In this document: piece after piece, positions 20,794 to 31,610 of the stretch | Layout: every line of letters starts with the position of its first letter | How positions within the stretch are numbered: the stretch's first letter is position 1 | Assembly: GCA_022606425.2 (NCBI GenBank) | Contig: JAHDVF020001471.1 | Coordinates: forward strand, 248,001 to 312,000 | Length of the DNA: 64,000 nt | From: Lepidostoma basale | Lineage: Eukaryota; Arthropoda; Insecta; Trichoptera; Lepidostomatidae | Reading direction: 5' to 3' | The notes under the pieces: model-generated | The model's input: the letters and a program-made list of their open reading frames with translations, nothing else | Database searches by the model: none | Told to the model about the DNA's origin: nothing | Translations under genes and position numbers: made by a program

Positions 20794-20890
20794 TAAAACT
20801 AATGAAAACGTCTGTTTTCTAGAACTAAAACTAATAAAAACGTCTGTTTTTTAGAACTAAAACTAATGAAAACGTCTGTTTTCTAGAAAT
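20794..20890. repeat. Three tandem copies of a 32-base foldback end
   Basis: The unit 'aactaatgaaaacgtctgtt' plus 'ttctagaactaa' is repeated three times. It derives from the terminal arm of the GCCTTAG foldback family (gaaaacgtc...ttctagaa). Confidence 0.7.
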
Positions 20891-21159
20891 TTTATTATAA
20901 TTTATAGGAATCCCATGTTTCGCCTCCCTTAGGTATTTTCGAAAATTTGATTTGAAACGGAACTGTTTCCAGCCCGTATATCAGTACATGGATGATGCAT
21001 ATGTTAAATATATTTTTCTTCGTGTGATTTGCTAATATTGTGTACTTGAGGTTATAGGACAATTTACAGAAAGCAGCCCATGCAAGACCCATGCAATTCC
21101 ATATAAATTATATTATTTGTATGAATAAATCTGTTTTCAAAGGGTTTTATTATATTTCA

Positions 21160-21330
21160 CTATTTATGTTTTATTTACTTTGTATATACAACACTTACAT
21201 TAAAAAAAATTACATAGATATGTTTCGGACAACCAGTCCTTCTTCAGTGATACATATTACAAAGATACATATTTAAAATATTATAAAATGGTTTACATGA
21301 TCTAACAGATGTTATAAAGATTTATTATAT
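21160..21330 (-). repeat. GGAC/GTCC hammerhead repeat, single arm
   Basis: It contains 'tactttgtatatacaacact', the ribozyme motif, then 'tacatattacaaagatacat' and 'atctaacagatgttataaag', the common body. It is not inverted here, so it is a one-armed copy. Confidence 0.7.
21213..21252 (-). ncRNA. Hammerhead ribozyme motif, canonical core
   Basis: The minus strand has CACTGAAGA-A-GGAC-TGGTT-GTCC-GAAA-CATA-TC. Core and stem II are perfect; stem III has lost one pair and the triplet is ATC, still NUH. It lies inside the short SERT intron in the sense orientation, so it would be present in the pre-mRNA. Confidence 0.65.
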
Positions 21331-21512
21331 TTTGATTTTTCCACTTTTAAGTATGTTTTCTCGGTATATTTCGAATGTTTTACATTTTCATCATCGAGAG
21401 AACAATGTTAACAAACGATCTTAAAGAAAAAAAATATGAAAAACATGTTTAAATTATTTTAATTTTAAAAAAATGGAATTTTTGATTATAGAGATAAATT
21501 TGAGATGCCCAC

Positions 21513-21663
21513 CTCCCCCGTTTTGGTAGCAGATGTAGGGGAAGCGCCAGACGTTGCCGAGGTCCACCGCGAAGCCCACCACGGCTAGGAGGAACTCCAC
21601 CTTCTTGTCCCACGTCTCCCTGGGCCGCTCCGGGGTTAGCGACACCACCATCACCCTGTTCGC
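21513..21663 (-). CDS. SerT: Serotonin transporter, exon encoding TM1
   Basis: The 151-base exon has acceptor tttcatag and donor G|gtgggc. It encodes [20 protein letters not shown], then [20 protein letters not shown] and [10 protein letters not shown]. The segment [12 protein letters not shown] is SLC6 TM1: the Asp is the amine-coordinating aspartate of monoamine transporters, and the following residues line the sodium and substrate sites. The Arg-Glu-Thr-Trp before TM1 belongs to the cytoplasmic gate region. An Asp (rather than Gly, found in GABA or glycine carriers) and QNGGG support a monoamine transporter, and the flanks match insect SERT best. The exon is phase 0 at its start and phase 1 at its end, fitting both neighbours. 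Confidence 0.95.
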
Positions 21664-21724
21664 CTATGAAAAGATACATTACATTAGCCATAATACACAT
21701 ACACAAAATTATTTACCTCTATAG

Positions 21725-22400
21725 CAGTGGTTCTCACGTTGTTTTTCCTGCGTACCACTTCAAGAACGACCTCAAACTCGCGTACCCCTTATTGCGAAAA
21801 TAAGTTTTTTTTCACATTTATTAAATACAGTTCTAATGACGGTGAAAATCAGTTTACTATGACAAATATTCACTTTTTTTAATCAACAACTCATAAAGTA
21901 GATAAATTGTAACAAACTAACTAACCATCACGCCGTTTCTACGGAGGGTTAGGCAGAGAAAATGAACCGCTATGACGTTCTGTCCTGATGTACCTCTCTA
22001 GCTTCCACCACATTTATATATCGACGATTTTTCCGACTTCGAATGTGGCCGCCTTTCAGCATTTGATTAATTTAGTCATGCCATGCTCCTTGGTCTTCCA
22101 CGGATTCTCTTTTCACTCACACTGCTTATAAATAACATTTTTACTATTCTTCTCTCGTCCATTCGTTCCATATGTCCAAACCATCTCAGGGATCCTTTTT
22201 TTATTTTACTTACGATACAATCATCTGCCTTTCATTTCTTTCTTATTTCGTCGTTCGGTATTCTATCATATATCGTTAGATAAATTGGTGTTTGCGAATT
22301 TGGCCGTTTGTTAAATATTTTTTACTTATTAAATTATCATAAATATGTCAAGAGATTTCCGTGCGTACCCCTTAATGTAACTTCGCGTACCCCGAAGTAT
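21725..22400. mobile_element. Probable hAT element remnant, one end
   Basis: It starts with CAGTGGTTCTCACG, the common hAT-type terminus. 'gcgtacccc' subterminal repeats are found at both sides (21,780 and 22,360-22,395). No matching right terminus is visible. A LINE fragment interrupts it. Confidence 0.45.
21920..22280 (-). mobile_element. TTAG-tailed LINE, 3' copy
   Basis: The minus strand contains the tail end 'aactaactaaccatcacgcc', then codons of the SRGRPRKT region, SLRWFG-like and RIPNDEI-like stretches. This is the 5.8-kb subfamily. Confidence 0.78.
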
Positions 22401-22799
22401 CAAATTTTATTTATCATTATTATTATCAAATTCAAATTCAAAATAATATACACCGTTTTTTTTAATTAACTCTTATAAGGCACTTAAAACAATTCTACAC
22501 CATCAAGAACTTTTAAATAATATTGAAGAAATTATTCAATTTGTCATTGGAACAATTGTCAATTGTCATGGAAAAAAAACTATTTGTAGAGAAAAAGAGC
22601 TTTTAATTATAATAATTAAATGAAAAGGCAACACTGCGCAAGTGCTGTACATTAGTACTGTATGTACGTACCGTACTAATCAAAACGAACAGTGACAGGT
22701 GGCGTCGCGCAGGGAAGGACTATAGCGCGCGTAGACAGAATCATTATTTTGCGAATCTCAGTATGTTTCCGTCTTCATTTTTTTTCTGAAATTCTGTAA

Positions 22800-22857
22800 G
22801 CGATTCGGATAATCAGCGACCCGGATAGTCGGAGTTCGGATAATTGGAATTCTACTG
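22800..22857. mobile_element. One terminus of a pogo/Tigger-like element
   Basis: 'ggataattggaattctactg' followed by TTA resembles the inverse of CAGTAGAACNNNNNTTATCCG Tigger ends, with several 'cggata' subterminal repeats. The other end was not found. Confidence 0.4.
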
Positions 22858-22904
22858 TTAAACCCACTATTGTTCGGATTGTTCCCTATTTTAACATTGT
22901 GCAC

Positions 22905-23035
22905 ATTAAATAGTCCATTGTTTTGGCCGAAACACTATGATACTTCAACAATTATACTGTTAAAATTTATAACACTGTTATAACATCACAATTTATTTTT
23001 ATTCACTGAGAGTGTCGCGATAGCTGTTTCGCAAA
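22905..23035 (-). repeat. GTCAAC-family hammerhead repeat, truncated in the core
   Basis: The family end 'agtccattgttttggccgaa' and 'gtcgcgatagctgtttcgc' are present, but the copy stops after GAAAC and the CTGATGA strand is missing. Confidence 0.6.
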
Positions 23036-23154
23036 TATGCAAAATTTAATAACCGTTTTCTTTATAAAGAAAGCTGTTTTGAAATTTTAATTTAATAAAT
23101 AATAAGAAATATTAATTTAATATAATAAATAACCAATTCAATTTAAATTCAATT

Positions 23155-23461
23155 CCCATGCTCGATATGTTCCCGTTACATCTCCCCTCCCCTCAATCCT
23201 AATTATATCCCTTCCACTCGATATGTTCCCGTTACATCTCCCCTCTCCTCATTCCTAATTATACCCCTTCCACTTTTATACATAACTCGACCTCCATTTA
23301 GCATATAAGTGACCGCTCTGTTTTATTTAAAATTATTTACACTGATAAAGGTTACTTGTAACCGAAACATGTCTGAGTTCAGTGAAAATAAAATACAAAG
23401 TATAATTATATTTATTCAAATATGAATCCACAACACAAAGTGAAGGCGAACATAGAAGAAA
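23155..23461 (+). repeat. GGTTAC-family hammerhead-like repeat
   Basis: A 57-base unit starting 'ctcgatatgttcccgttaca' is duplicated in tandem (23,160-23,275). Then come the ribozyme-like motif and the shared terminus 'caacacaaagtgaaggcgaa' with 'catagaagaaa'. A matching element is at 46.62-46.93 kb. Confidence 0.72.
23336..23386 (+). ncRNA. Hammerhead-like motif with A at position G8
   Basis: The layout is CTGATAA, A, stem II GGTTAC-TT-GTAACC (six perfect pairs), GAAA, CATG, TC. Everything is canonical except that the second G of CTGANGA is A. G8 acts in catalysis, so strong impairment is expected. The other copies (46.64 and 46.80 kb) have the same A. Confidence 0.55.
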
Positions 23462-23869
23462 ATAAATTCATAAAGGTCGTTTAGCATTATCCTGTATATT
23501 CTCTTCATATAATACTAAACAAACATATACATACTTATACTGTCATGCAACGTCTTCTACCGACACATTCTACTAGAAGGATCGCGTTTCAGCGGTGTTT
23601 ATTTTGCTTTTACCCTTTTACCGAAGCTTTATCATCCAGATCAATTCACGCTAACTATATAACAACAGAAAATGTTGTCTGCTTGTCTGTCACTAAATTT
23701 CCTCTCCAACGGTTTAGCGGCGCCTTAACGTTTACACATGCCAATCTTTGGTGATCAACAGGAGACAGCAATCATTCTGTTATACGATTATTAACCCTTC
23801 ATTTCATGTTTTTTAAGTTATAAACAAAACCAATTTTTTTAGTTTTGTATTGCAATTGGACTGGAAACA

Positions 23870-24230
23870 GTTACGTTTATAAGAAGAACAATACAGAAAT
23901 TGGCCCAGCGGGCAATGAAGAGGAGGATGTTAATCATCAGTCTGCGAGACAGGAAGCGAATGGATCAGAGAAAGGACCAAAGTTGCGGACGTAACGTGCA
24001 AAATAGCCTCGTTGAAGTGGAATTGGGCCGATCATATAGCGAGGACAACGGATAATCGGTGGACAAGACGCACCCTGGAGTGGCGACCGAAAACCGGCCA
24101 TAGAAATCCTAGCAGACCACAAACCAGATGGTCTGATGACATCTAGAGAGTGACTGGAGGTCAATGGCACAAAGCGGCGAGAGATAGAGAGCTGTGGAGG
24201 ACTAAAGGATGATGATGATGATGATTGTAA
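23870..24230 (+). mobile_element. RTE-like LINE 3' end with GAT repeat tail
   Basis: Codons for TIQKLAQRAMKRRMLIISLR, then 'DNRWTRRTLEWRP' and 'RPQTRWSDDI', followed by 'ctaaagga' and a (GAT)n tail at 24,207-24,226. Two frame breaks. It resembles the fragment at 39.26 kb in protein but has another tail. Confidence 0.7.
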
Positions 24231-24464
24231 AATGGAATATCGAAAATATAATTTTAAAAATACATTTTGTTTATTTATATGGTATACCCATATCGATAAA
24301 AAACACGTTACAAGCAAATTAGCTCAATTTGATAATATTATATATCATAATATGTCTCATTATTACATTAAATAAATGATTGACCATGATATAAATACTC
24401 ACCTGGCAATTGAGCTATTTTCTATTTGTTTGAAAATGACATTATTTTTTATACTAATACTAAT

Positions 24465-24648
24465 AAAATAGAGGGCCGCAGGGGGGCAGGGAGAAGGCAG
24501 ATGTCCTGGCTGTGCAATGTGAGGGATTGGACGGGAATCGGAACTGTGGAGGAGCTGTTCCGGACAGCGCAGGATAGGGAGGAGTTTACCAGAGTGATCG
24601 CCAACGTCGGGGGGACCTGACAGGGCACTTTAAGAAGAAGAAACTGGG
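24465..24648 (+). mobile_element. GAA-tailed RTE-like LINE, 3' end
   Basis: It encodes GRRQMSWLCNVRDWTGIGTV, then EELFRTAQDREEF and NVGGT*, followed by 'ctgacagggcacttt' and an AAGAAGAAG tail. This is the same terminus as at 43.87 and 55.55 kb. Confidence 0.8.
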
Positions 24649-24998
24649 AATAATCGAAGCAGATCAATCGTCAACCAAATGTCATACATACATTTATTTT
24701 TTAATTTAGGCCACTAGGGATAGCTTGTGCACCTTAATATGTAGATGGAAATGTAGAATTGAGCATACATTAAAATACTCTGCACAATTATAAGTAGATT
24801 TTTCGGTTTGTAACAAATTTTCTACACCATGAAATGAATAGTTAGGCGATTTTATTATTACCTACCGCGGGCTAGCAGACTAGTGTTCAGCAGACTGATA
24901 GCTCTTTCATGTGGCAGGATTTGGGCCTGGCGGCTAGTTGGTAATAAGCAATAAAAATATTAAATATAATATTAATACACTTTTATTTCTTTTAACAC

Positions 24999-25612
24999 TG
25001 TCGGGGTTAAATGCATAACCCAGATAAGCATATTTCATGATGAAATATATGACACGAATAACCGAAAAACGCCTGACTCGGGACCTACTTATCAAAACTG
25101 ATGATCCTAGGGCCCAGATTTATTCAGTTTGGTCACTAGGTCACTAGAGCAGAGCATTGTGTTCAATGGAAAGCAAAACATATAAAAGCGGTACTTCCGA
25201 CCACCCAATAGGGTCAGTCAGTATTACGGCTTCTAACAGAAACGAGTCTACGTTAATAAGTCTACGCCACGAGGGATCTCGGACACCCTCCCGCGCCGAC
25301 TTACGAAGCCACGCTACTACAGTATTCCTTCTTGCGACTTCTAACCGACACGAGTCTACGCCGTCAAGTCTACGTACGAAAAACCTCCGACCCTCCTACC
25401 GAGCTACGCAACTGTCTACACTGCTACGCCACGTAACTTCCGACGAGTCTTCGCTCCCGCCGACCGACGCTACTGACCAGTGAACCATCAGCCCCAGCTG
25501 CTATCGACGTCCAGGCGCACGCTCCATCACGAGTACATAATACTGCTAACGTATGATTACTTGTGACCTGCAATAAACGCTGAAACCTCCACTGCTTTTA
25601 ACTCTCACCACA
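24999..25612 (+). mobile_element. Probable LTR of an LTR retrotransposon
   Basis: The block starts TGTCGGGGTTAAATG and ends CTCACCACA (TG...CA ends). It contains a TATA box (atataaaag, 25,176-25,184), an initiator-like GGTCAGTCAGT 25-30 bases later and a polyadenylation signal AATAAA at 25,572. Eight bases after the end is TGGTGACCCAGACG, a plausible primer-binding site. About 50 bases of leader follow before a hammerhead repeat replaces it. No gag or pol and no second LTR in the window. Exact ends are inferred. Confidence 0.5.
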
Positions 25613-25644
25613 TCCCCCAAAGTGGTGACCCAGACGACGGCCTG

Positions 25645-25725
25645 TCATCCCCCAAAACACCACTTTATTTTTTAATAACCAACCGGTTTCGCTCCGCTGG
25701 AGCTTCGTAAGGGTTACAAAAGACA
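25645..25725 (-). repeat. AGCTC-family hammerhead arm
   Basis: The minus strand has TTACGA (C and G changed), A, stem II GCTCC-AGC-GGAGC perfect, GAAA-CCGG-TT. The first core strand is mutated, but the stem II hairpin is the best in the family after 48.5 kb. It replaces the leader of the LTR element. Confidence 0.55.
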
Positions 25726-25804
25726 CTAAATATAAAATCAGAGAACAACACAATATATGTGTTATGTACACAATATATAATATATGTTATGTATATGTAC
25801 AGAG

Positions 25805-26082
25805 TTTCGAATGAAAATATAAGTGAATGCGGTACGAATGATGGTTTGCACATATGGAAAGAATAAATGAAGAAAGATAGGTTAAAAAAGTAAATGTCAA
25901 CGATTTAAATAGAACTAAAAATAGAAGAAGATCGAGGAAAACGTGACACGATCAAATAAATCAAATATTGAATATCGACTACGTGTGAATGTTGAGGAAC
26001 GCGAGACATATGTCAGGAAAGAAAAGTGTGGCAGTCCATTCTTTCTGCCTACTCCTTTGGGAAGACGGTGAATGGTTAGTAA
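25805..26082 (+). mobile_element. TTAG-tailed LINE, 3' copy
   Basis: Codon remnants of MERMNEER, 'VNDLNRTKNRRRSRKT' and NVEERE, then the 3' end 'tggcagtccattctttctgc'. The tail is reduced to GGTTAGTAAG. Confidence 0.75.
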
Positions 26083-26279
26083 GTTTAAAGTGTGCATTAG
26101 TGAAATAAAAATATTGTTTACCATGGAGATGTGATATGTGTATCGCGTGAATATCAATTTTCAGACCTGTGAAATAATATTTTTTTTCTCAGGTACTTTC
26201 GTGTTATAAAACCCTTAATAAGTTCTGCGAATCAATTTTCAATGATTCCCTTTTAAAGTAACCTATCTGCACTAATATT

Positions 26280-26640
26280 TTCATTTGCTTTTATACTCTC
26301 CCCCGGGGGTCGTAAAATATTTTACGGTAACGCGGTGTAGGCCCAGATACAGTGGCGTCGTAAAACTCTCTTTGACTTTCTGAAATTGTCCCCAAAAATG
26401 AGCTAATATTTTTTTGGTTCGAACTTTCCTCATTTTTGGATATCCTAGTGCAGACCGTAATGAGATGTCATCAACCGGGCAGGCCAAACCCTTTATAGAT
26501 TCCCGCCTTTTCCAAAATAAAACAAGAGTATATTTATATTTCAATTTTAATATTGTCATTCCAGGAGATGGCCACCAGGGTGAATAATAAATTAAGGACT
26601 GTAAATAAATTAAATAGTTTTGAATATAGTGAATAACCAT
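26280..26640. other. Unassigned GC-richer block
   Basis: It contains a hairpin 'cgtaaaatattttacg' near 26,310 and a 119-codon minus-strand open frame without recognisable motifs. No copy elsewhere in the window. It could be part of an unrecognised transposon. Confidence 0.25.
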
Positions 26641-26804
26641 ATAGTCTCAAGCTATGTATAATACATTATGTGTATACTTAGATAGTACACCATATATAGA
26701 ATAGTAAAAATTGACTGTTTGTATAGAAAATCCTTCTGGACGAAATCATTATATAATGAAAATCTGACATAACTCATTTTTGTCAAAAATTCACTTTATA
26801 GCTC

Positions 26805-28092
26805 CCAGATTTATTTTTTTATTTTTTTTTTATTTTTTTTATTTATTAAGGGTAACATACAGCGATATCAATAACATATATATAAAAGAAACATTTAGAA
26901 TAATTAAAATAAGGCCAATTACATGCTACCACAAATATAAAATAATAGTTAACAATCAACAAATGATAATGAGAAACAAGATTGAAGTTAAACTAAGACA
27001 AAATAAGGTATACATAATATTTAAGAGTTAAAATACTTATAGTACTGGAAATAAAAAATAAAATTAAGATAAAATAAAATAAAAAGTAATATACGAGTAT
27101 TATAATATCACGTTACATCGTGGTCACATCTGCGCCGAAATGTTGCTCCGATCACTTTTTTTAAATTTCGCTCGCTCAAATGAAAGACGTCAATATCTCC
27201 AAAATGCTTGTTGTAGATATCACAGATTCGATACAATGCCGCGCTCAGAGCGTAGTTTGTGCGATAAACAGGAAGGTGGAAAACTTGGCTCGCGGTGTGT
27301 CTCGTGCGAGACATGGGGGTATTGAGTGACAATTTGCTGAGAAGTTCAGAATTGTCAATTTTAAAGTGAATTATTTTATGAAGTAACATCATATCATGAA
27401 GAGTACGTCTATTTTCAAGAGAGTCCAAGGAGTGAAAAATTAGGGCAGATTTGTAATCAGAGAACGACTTGCACATTTTAAAATTAATATGTTTAATAAA
27501 CATTTTTTGTACTCTTTCAATGCGTTGGATATGTGCCGCATAATAAGGAGACCAAACGGGAGATACATATTCAAGGCGTGAGCGAACCATGGTTGTAGAT
27601 AATACTTTAAGGGCAGTGATATTTTGGAAAGGTTTGCATGTGCGCAGTATAAATCCCAATGTTCTGAGAGATTTGTCCACCATGTCATCAATATGACTAA
27701 CGAAAGTGAGTTTAGGGTCGATTGTGACTCCAAGATCTCTCACGTGGTCTGAATCGGATATTATAGAACCATTGATGGAGTACACATGTTTGTGAGGGTT
27801 CATTTTACGCGTCAGTGAAAGCTTATGACATTTGTTCGCATTTATGGATAATTTATTTAATAGTAGGACAGTAATGAGAGAGTCTGTCAAGATCTGACTG
27901 GAGTCGAAGGCAGTCAGAAGTGTCTGAAACCTTCAGGAAGACCTTCATATCATCAGCAAAAAGGAGAAGCTTGGAGTGGAGAAAGCAGTTGCCAATGTCG
28001 TGTATATACAGGATGAAGAAAAGGGAAGAAGTTTTTAATCTATTTATGACATGACGCATTTCATAATGATCTAGCAAAGCAAGAAATGCAAG
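26805..28092 (-). mobile_element. Jockey-group LINE, 3' half with FADD reverse transcriptase
   Basis: The minus strand encodes the reverse transcriptase catalytic loop LLLFADDMKVFLKV in a 118-codon frame (27,853-28,209). After a frameshift follows a 260-codon frame with NGSIISDSDHVRDLGVTIDP, LTFVSHIDD and RSRLEYVSPVWSPYYAAHIQ, ending at 27,108. Downstream (26.81-27.1 kb) is a 3'UTR and a T-rich run at 26,812-26,842 that is the poly-A tail of the minus strand. The order and motifs are those of Jockey-clade ORF2. It is 5'-truncated inside the palm domain; no endonuclease or ORF1. Confidence 0.85.
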
Positions 28093-28344
28093 TCCCATAA
28101 AATATATTGTATCTTCTAGAAAACTGACATAAATATTAAATTTAGAGTTACATATATTTTTTAAGAACATTATATTTTCGTAACACTTTTTGGCAGTTTT
28201 CACAAACATGCGTCCTTGAGGTGATTACATCACAAAAACGACTCTTTAAAAGTTAGCGTATTAGTATTAATATTGTGTTTTGAGACACTTGGATCACTCA
28301 TAACTGACATGGGGGGGTGTGAGAGGGAGATTCGACGTAGAACC

Positions 28345-28860
28345 TAAATGGCTGCCATGAAAAAGCTCACCAAGATATGGCAAGACAAGTGTATATCCAA
28401 CAAGACCAAGATGAGACTGGTTCAAACCCTTGTTTTCTCCATATTCCTTTATGGTTGCGAGTCTTAGACTATGGTATTGGAGAGGTCCAAAATTGATGCT
28501 TTCGAGATGTGGTGCTGGCGACGAATGCTGCATATACCCTAGACTGCAAGAAAAACAAACCACTCAATCATTGACCAGCTGGGTATCAAGGCAAGACTCT
28601 CCCGGATGTGCTCTCAGAGAGTGTTGAAATATTTTAGACACATAGCCCGAAGAGATCAGGACAACCTTGAAAATCTCATCTTCATGGGCAAAGTGGAGTG
28701 AAAGCGACCACAAGGACGACCACCGAGCCGCTGGTCCGATCAAATCAGGGATCTGACTGGTCTCTCATTAGCTGCAGCCTTAAAACTAACGGCTGACAGG
28801 AGCGCATGGCATGCCATGATAAATAGTTTACAGGATGGACACGACCCTTAATCATGATGA
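28345..28860 (+). mobile_element. RTE-like LINE, ORF2 C-terminal part
   Basis: Codons AAMKKLTKIWQDKCISNKTK, then LVFSIFLYGCES, DAFEMWCWRRMLHIP, and GRPPSRWSDQIRDLTGLSLA form the post-palm domain of a BovB/RTE-type reverse transcriptase (the kind often misannotated as craniofacial development protein 2). A few stops. It ends with a GATGAATA-type short tail. Confidence 0.78.
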
Positions 28861-28864
28861 ATAC

Positions 28865-29000
28865 GACTGAGAAGAAGTTTTGAGACACGAAAGCCTTTCC
28901 TCAGTGTAGAAATTTTAACAATTAGGAGGGGCTCTGTGTCTGAAACATATTTGTGAAAAGTGTTGTAAAAATACAACGTTTTAAAAAAAATATCATATCT
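28865..29000. repeat. Decayed hammerhead-type repeat
   Basis: The inverse CTGAGGAAAGGC core strand (28,885-28,905) and 'gtctgaaacatatttgtgaaaagtgttgtaaaaatacaacg' resemble the 11.75-kb copy. The GAAA strand of the first arm is lost. Confidence 0.4.
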
Positions 29001-29870
29001 TATTTTTTCAAAGAAGAAAAAATATATTTTAAGTATTTAGTAAATACAAATTAAAATAATATAGATTATATTTGGATGTGTTCTTGTGTAAGTTTTTATA
29101 AAATGCTTCTGTTCAATATTTGATTTTTCATACAATTTTAAAAAAGAACATTCCTGAAATACACATGTCTCAACATTCATTTATTTTCTTCTGCATTATG
29201 ACATGTGAAACATACTCGCCAAGTATCTACAATACTAACACTATATATAATAACTTCCAAACTACGGCGGTAGATTAGAAATGTTATTAATGTTAAAATA
29301 CAAACCAATAATAGTGACGCGCGACTTGTGAAAAAGGATCATATTACATTTTCCACAAAATTTTATTGTCTCTATATTAAACTGGTATTTTTTATACAGT
29401 GCCTTGTAAAAGTGGGCTTTTTGCACGTAGTGATATGGTGTTTGTTCACACCTAACAGTACTCAATCATAGAGTAAAACTTGGGACAGGTGAGGCTACTT
29501 TATTTGCTGATTCGTACCGGAAGGAAACTATTCGACAACTTTATGAATAGATTATGGGGGAGTTAACACATCCAGTACCTACTTATACGAGTGAGCATTC
29601 TGTGTAATACAGTACTTACTTCTATAAAAATTTGCATTATGTATTTATTATAGTATTAAATAGAGTTTTAAAAAATCCTTAAATTTCATTTAATAAAAGG
29701 CGATATACGAGATATTTTTATAACTGATAAAAATTTTCCTGGAACCAATTACTGCCGTAAAATTGTTTTGTTATGTTTTCGATCTTTTCAGCTCAAACAT
29801 GGACTAATGGATGGAAAATCCAAAAGGGCAGGCCAACCAACGGACCAAAATATATAACATACTCGTATTA
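29000..29870. other. Unassigned AT-rich intron sequence
   Basis: No family match and no coding signal. Confidence 0.35.
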
Positions 29871-29892
29871 TATTTAAATTCTGTATTCGGGA

Positions 29893-29966
29893 GAAAACAG
29901 TGTGGCGGTCCAATATTTTTGCTTAACCCTTCGGAGAGGCGACTTGATGGTTAGTTAGTTTTTTTA
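29893..29966 (+). mobile_element. TTAG-tailed LINE, 3' end only
   Basis: 'cagtgtggcggtccaatatt' through 'gatggttagttagtt' is the last ~70 bases of the family. Confidence 0.75.
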
Positions 29967-30124
29967 AAAGGAAAAAAGATAAAGGTGATCAATATTGTTT
30001 AATATATTAATTACATTAAATTGCATGGAGAGATAGCAAATAATTGAACAAATGATCACTTCTTCTATATTTTAATAATAATAATTAGACTATTTTCTGT
30101 TCACATTGGAGTTTGCATAATAAA

Positions 30125-30424
30125 TACAACAACAAAAACTTTGGCGCTACAGCCCACTATGGGCCCTGACATCCTCCAAAATTCTTCCCCACTCTCCCCG
30201 GTCCATCGCCCGCATTCTCCAATTGCTCTGAGGTCTCCCTATACACCATCCATCCACCTCAGTTTTGGTCTTCCCACACTTCGCTTTCCATCTGGTCGTG
30301 TACTGAGAATCTTCTCTGGGATTCGATCTTCTTCCATTCGCCAGAGGTGTCCCAACCATCTAAGACGCTGTATTTTTATAAACTTCACTATGTTGGGTTT
30401 GACGGCTTGAATACAGTGGGTCAA
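30125..30424 (-). mobile_element. RTE-like LINE, ORF2 C-terminal part (third type)
   Basis: The minus strand encodes KFIKIQRLRWLGHLWRMEED, then RPDGKRSVGRPKLRWMDGV and, in the next frame, DRGEWGRILEDV. This is a late RTE ORF2 region different from the GAA- and TTAG-tailed types. It abuts a plus-strand LINE piece at 30.425 kb. Confidence 0.75.
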
Positions 30425-30835
30425 TATTGCATTTGAACGGTCATAACATTGAAAGGGTGGGAAAATTTAAATACCTCGGCAGCATACTAACGCAATCTCT
30501 TGACCCAGATGTAGAGATAAAATGCAGAATTGAGGCAGCAAGAGGTACGTTTAATAAAATGAAATCACTCTTCTGCAATGATAACATAAACTTGAAACTC
30601 CGCCAGAGAATTATCAAATGCTATGTGTGGTCTGTTTTATTGTATGGATGTGAAACGTGGACCTTGAAAGTGGCTCCATCGCCGAATGCTCCAAATTCCC
30701 TGGACAGACATTGTTACCAATACCGAAGTCCTGAGGCGAGCTAGAATTGACAGGGACTATCAACTAATCAACTATCAACGATGGGGGGACCCGACAGGGC
30801 ACTTGAAGAAGAAGAAGATGTTGGGTTCTTTGTAA
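30425..30835 (+). mobile_element. GAA-tailed RTE-like LINE, 3' part with internal deletion
   Basis: It encodes HNIERVGKFKYLGSILTQSL, then CNDNINLKLRQRIIKCYVWS and VLLYGCETWTLKV, then jumps by deletion into the RRMLRIPWTD segment (frame changed). It ends with 'ggggggacccgacagggcac' and a GAAGAAGAAGAAG tail. The 5' boundary faces the minus-strand LINE. Confidence 0.8.
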
Positions 30836-30991
30836 AGTCCTTCCAGCTCCTGGTTATACCTCACTCTCCACACTCCACCTTTACAGAGAGGCCCAAAGAT
30901 TTTTCTCAAGACCTTCCTTTCAAAGACCAGCAACGCATTTTTGTCCCTTTTGCTCAGTACCCAACACTCCGCACCATATATAATAGAAGTA

Positions 30992-31321
30992 CAGAAGACG
31001 CTCTCTTAACCGGCGCCACTTTAACCGTCCCACCGCTTTAACCGGCCTCTTCTAGGCCTACTTTTAAAAAAAAATTGGAGTGATATGTAGGTTTTTCCTG
31101 TACATATTTTTTTACAGTTTGTGAAATGTTAATTTTTATTGTGTGAGTTTCTAATACAAAAAAAGTTCTGTTTTCTTAGTGTTTTGAAAAAATTGTGCTT
31201 TTTTTTCTTCCTTGCGAAAGTATTTTTTTAATATGTTTTTCACTACCTTCTCTTTAACCGGCTTTTTCGTTATCCGGGCCTGGGTCGGTCCCGTCAATGC
31301 CGGTTAAGAGAGCGTCTACTG
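30992..31321. mobile_element. Short pogo/Tigger-like element (330 bp)
   Basis: The terminal repeats match 7.89 kb (CAGAAGACGCTCTCTTAACC with one change; GCCGGTTAAGAGAGCGTCTA at the right) and TA flanks are present (30,990-30,991 and 31,322-31,323). The sequence is the 640-bp relative with its interior removed between 'cttctagg' and 'cctacttttaaa'. Confidence 0.85.
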
Positions 31322-31610
31322 TACTTGCATAATAAATACCATGTCTTCTTCTTATTTTTTTCCTGTCACACCTCCGTGGTACAAAGGGCCTCAAGGAACC
31401 TTCTCCACCCGACTCTATCGCATTCCTGATGCCTAACATCATCCCAAGTGAGGCCTGCCGCCTTAATAATTCTAATATTCCAGTTACCTTGTTTTCGCAT
31501 TGAGCCCACGATTTGAGCTCGCCAATATTAAGAGATCATATCAACATCAACAGACATATCGTTATTTAAAAAATGTATTTATTTTTATAATTAGCAAATT
31601 CTGCACTCAC

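Larger units (their letters stand above)
20694..21512 (-). other. Intron between SERT TM1 and TM2 exons (819 bp)
   Basis: The phase 1 intron has consensus GT and AG ends. It contains three ~32-base tandem copies (20,794-20,890), a GCCTTAG-family remnant (about 20,890-20,960) and a GGAC/GTCC hammerhead repeat (21.16-21.33 kb). Confidence 0.85.

Noticed and set aside
20794..20890. Short regularly spaced repeats as a CRISPR array
   Set aside because: Only three head-to-tail copies without spacers, derived from a foldback end, in eukaryotic DNA.
21449..21706. Alternative 85-codon frame over the SERT TM1 exon
   Set aside because: It is a shifted frame of the same DNA; the correct frame gives the unmistakable [12 protein letters not shown] motif.
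23937..24317. 126-codon minus-strand open frame
   Set aside because: Antisense of an RTE-like fragment; includes the inverse of its GAT tail as a serine run.
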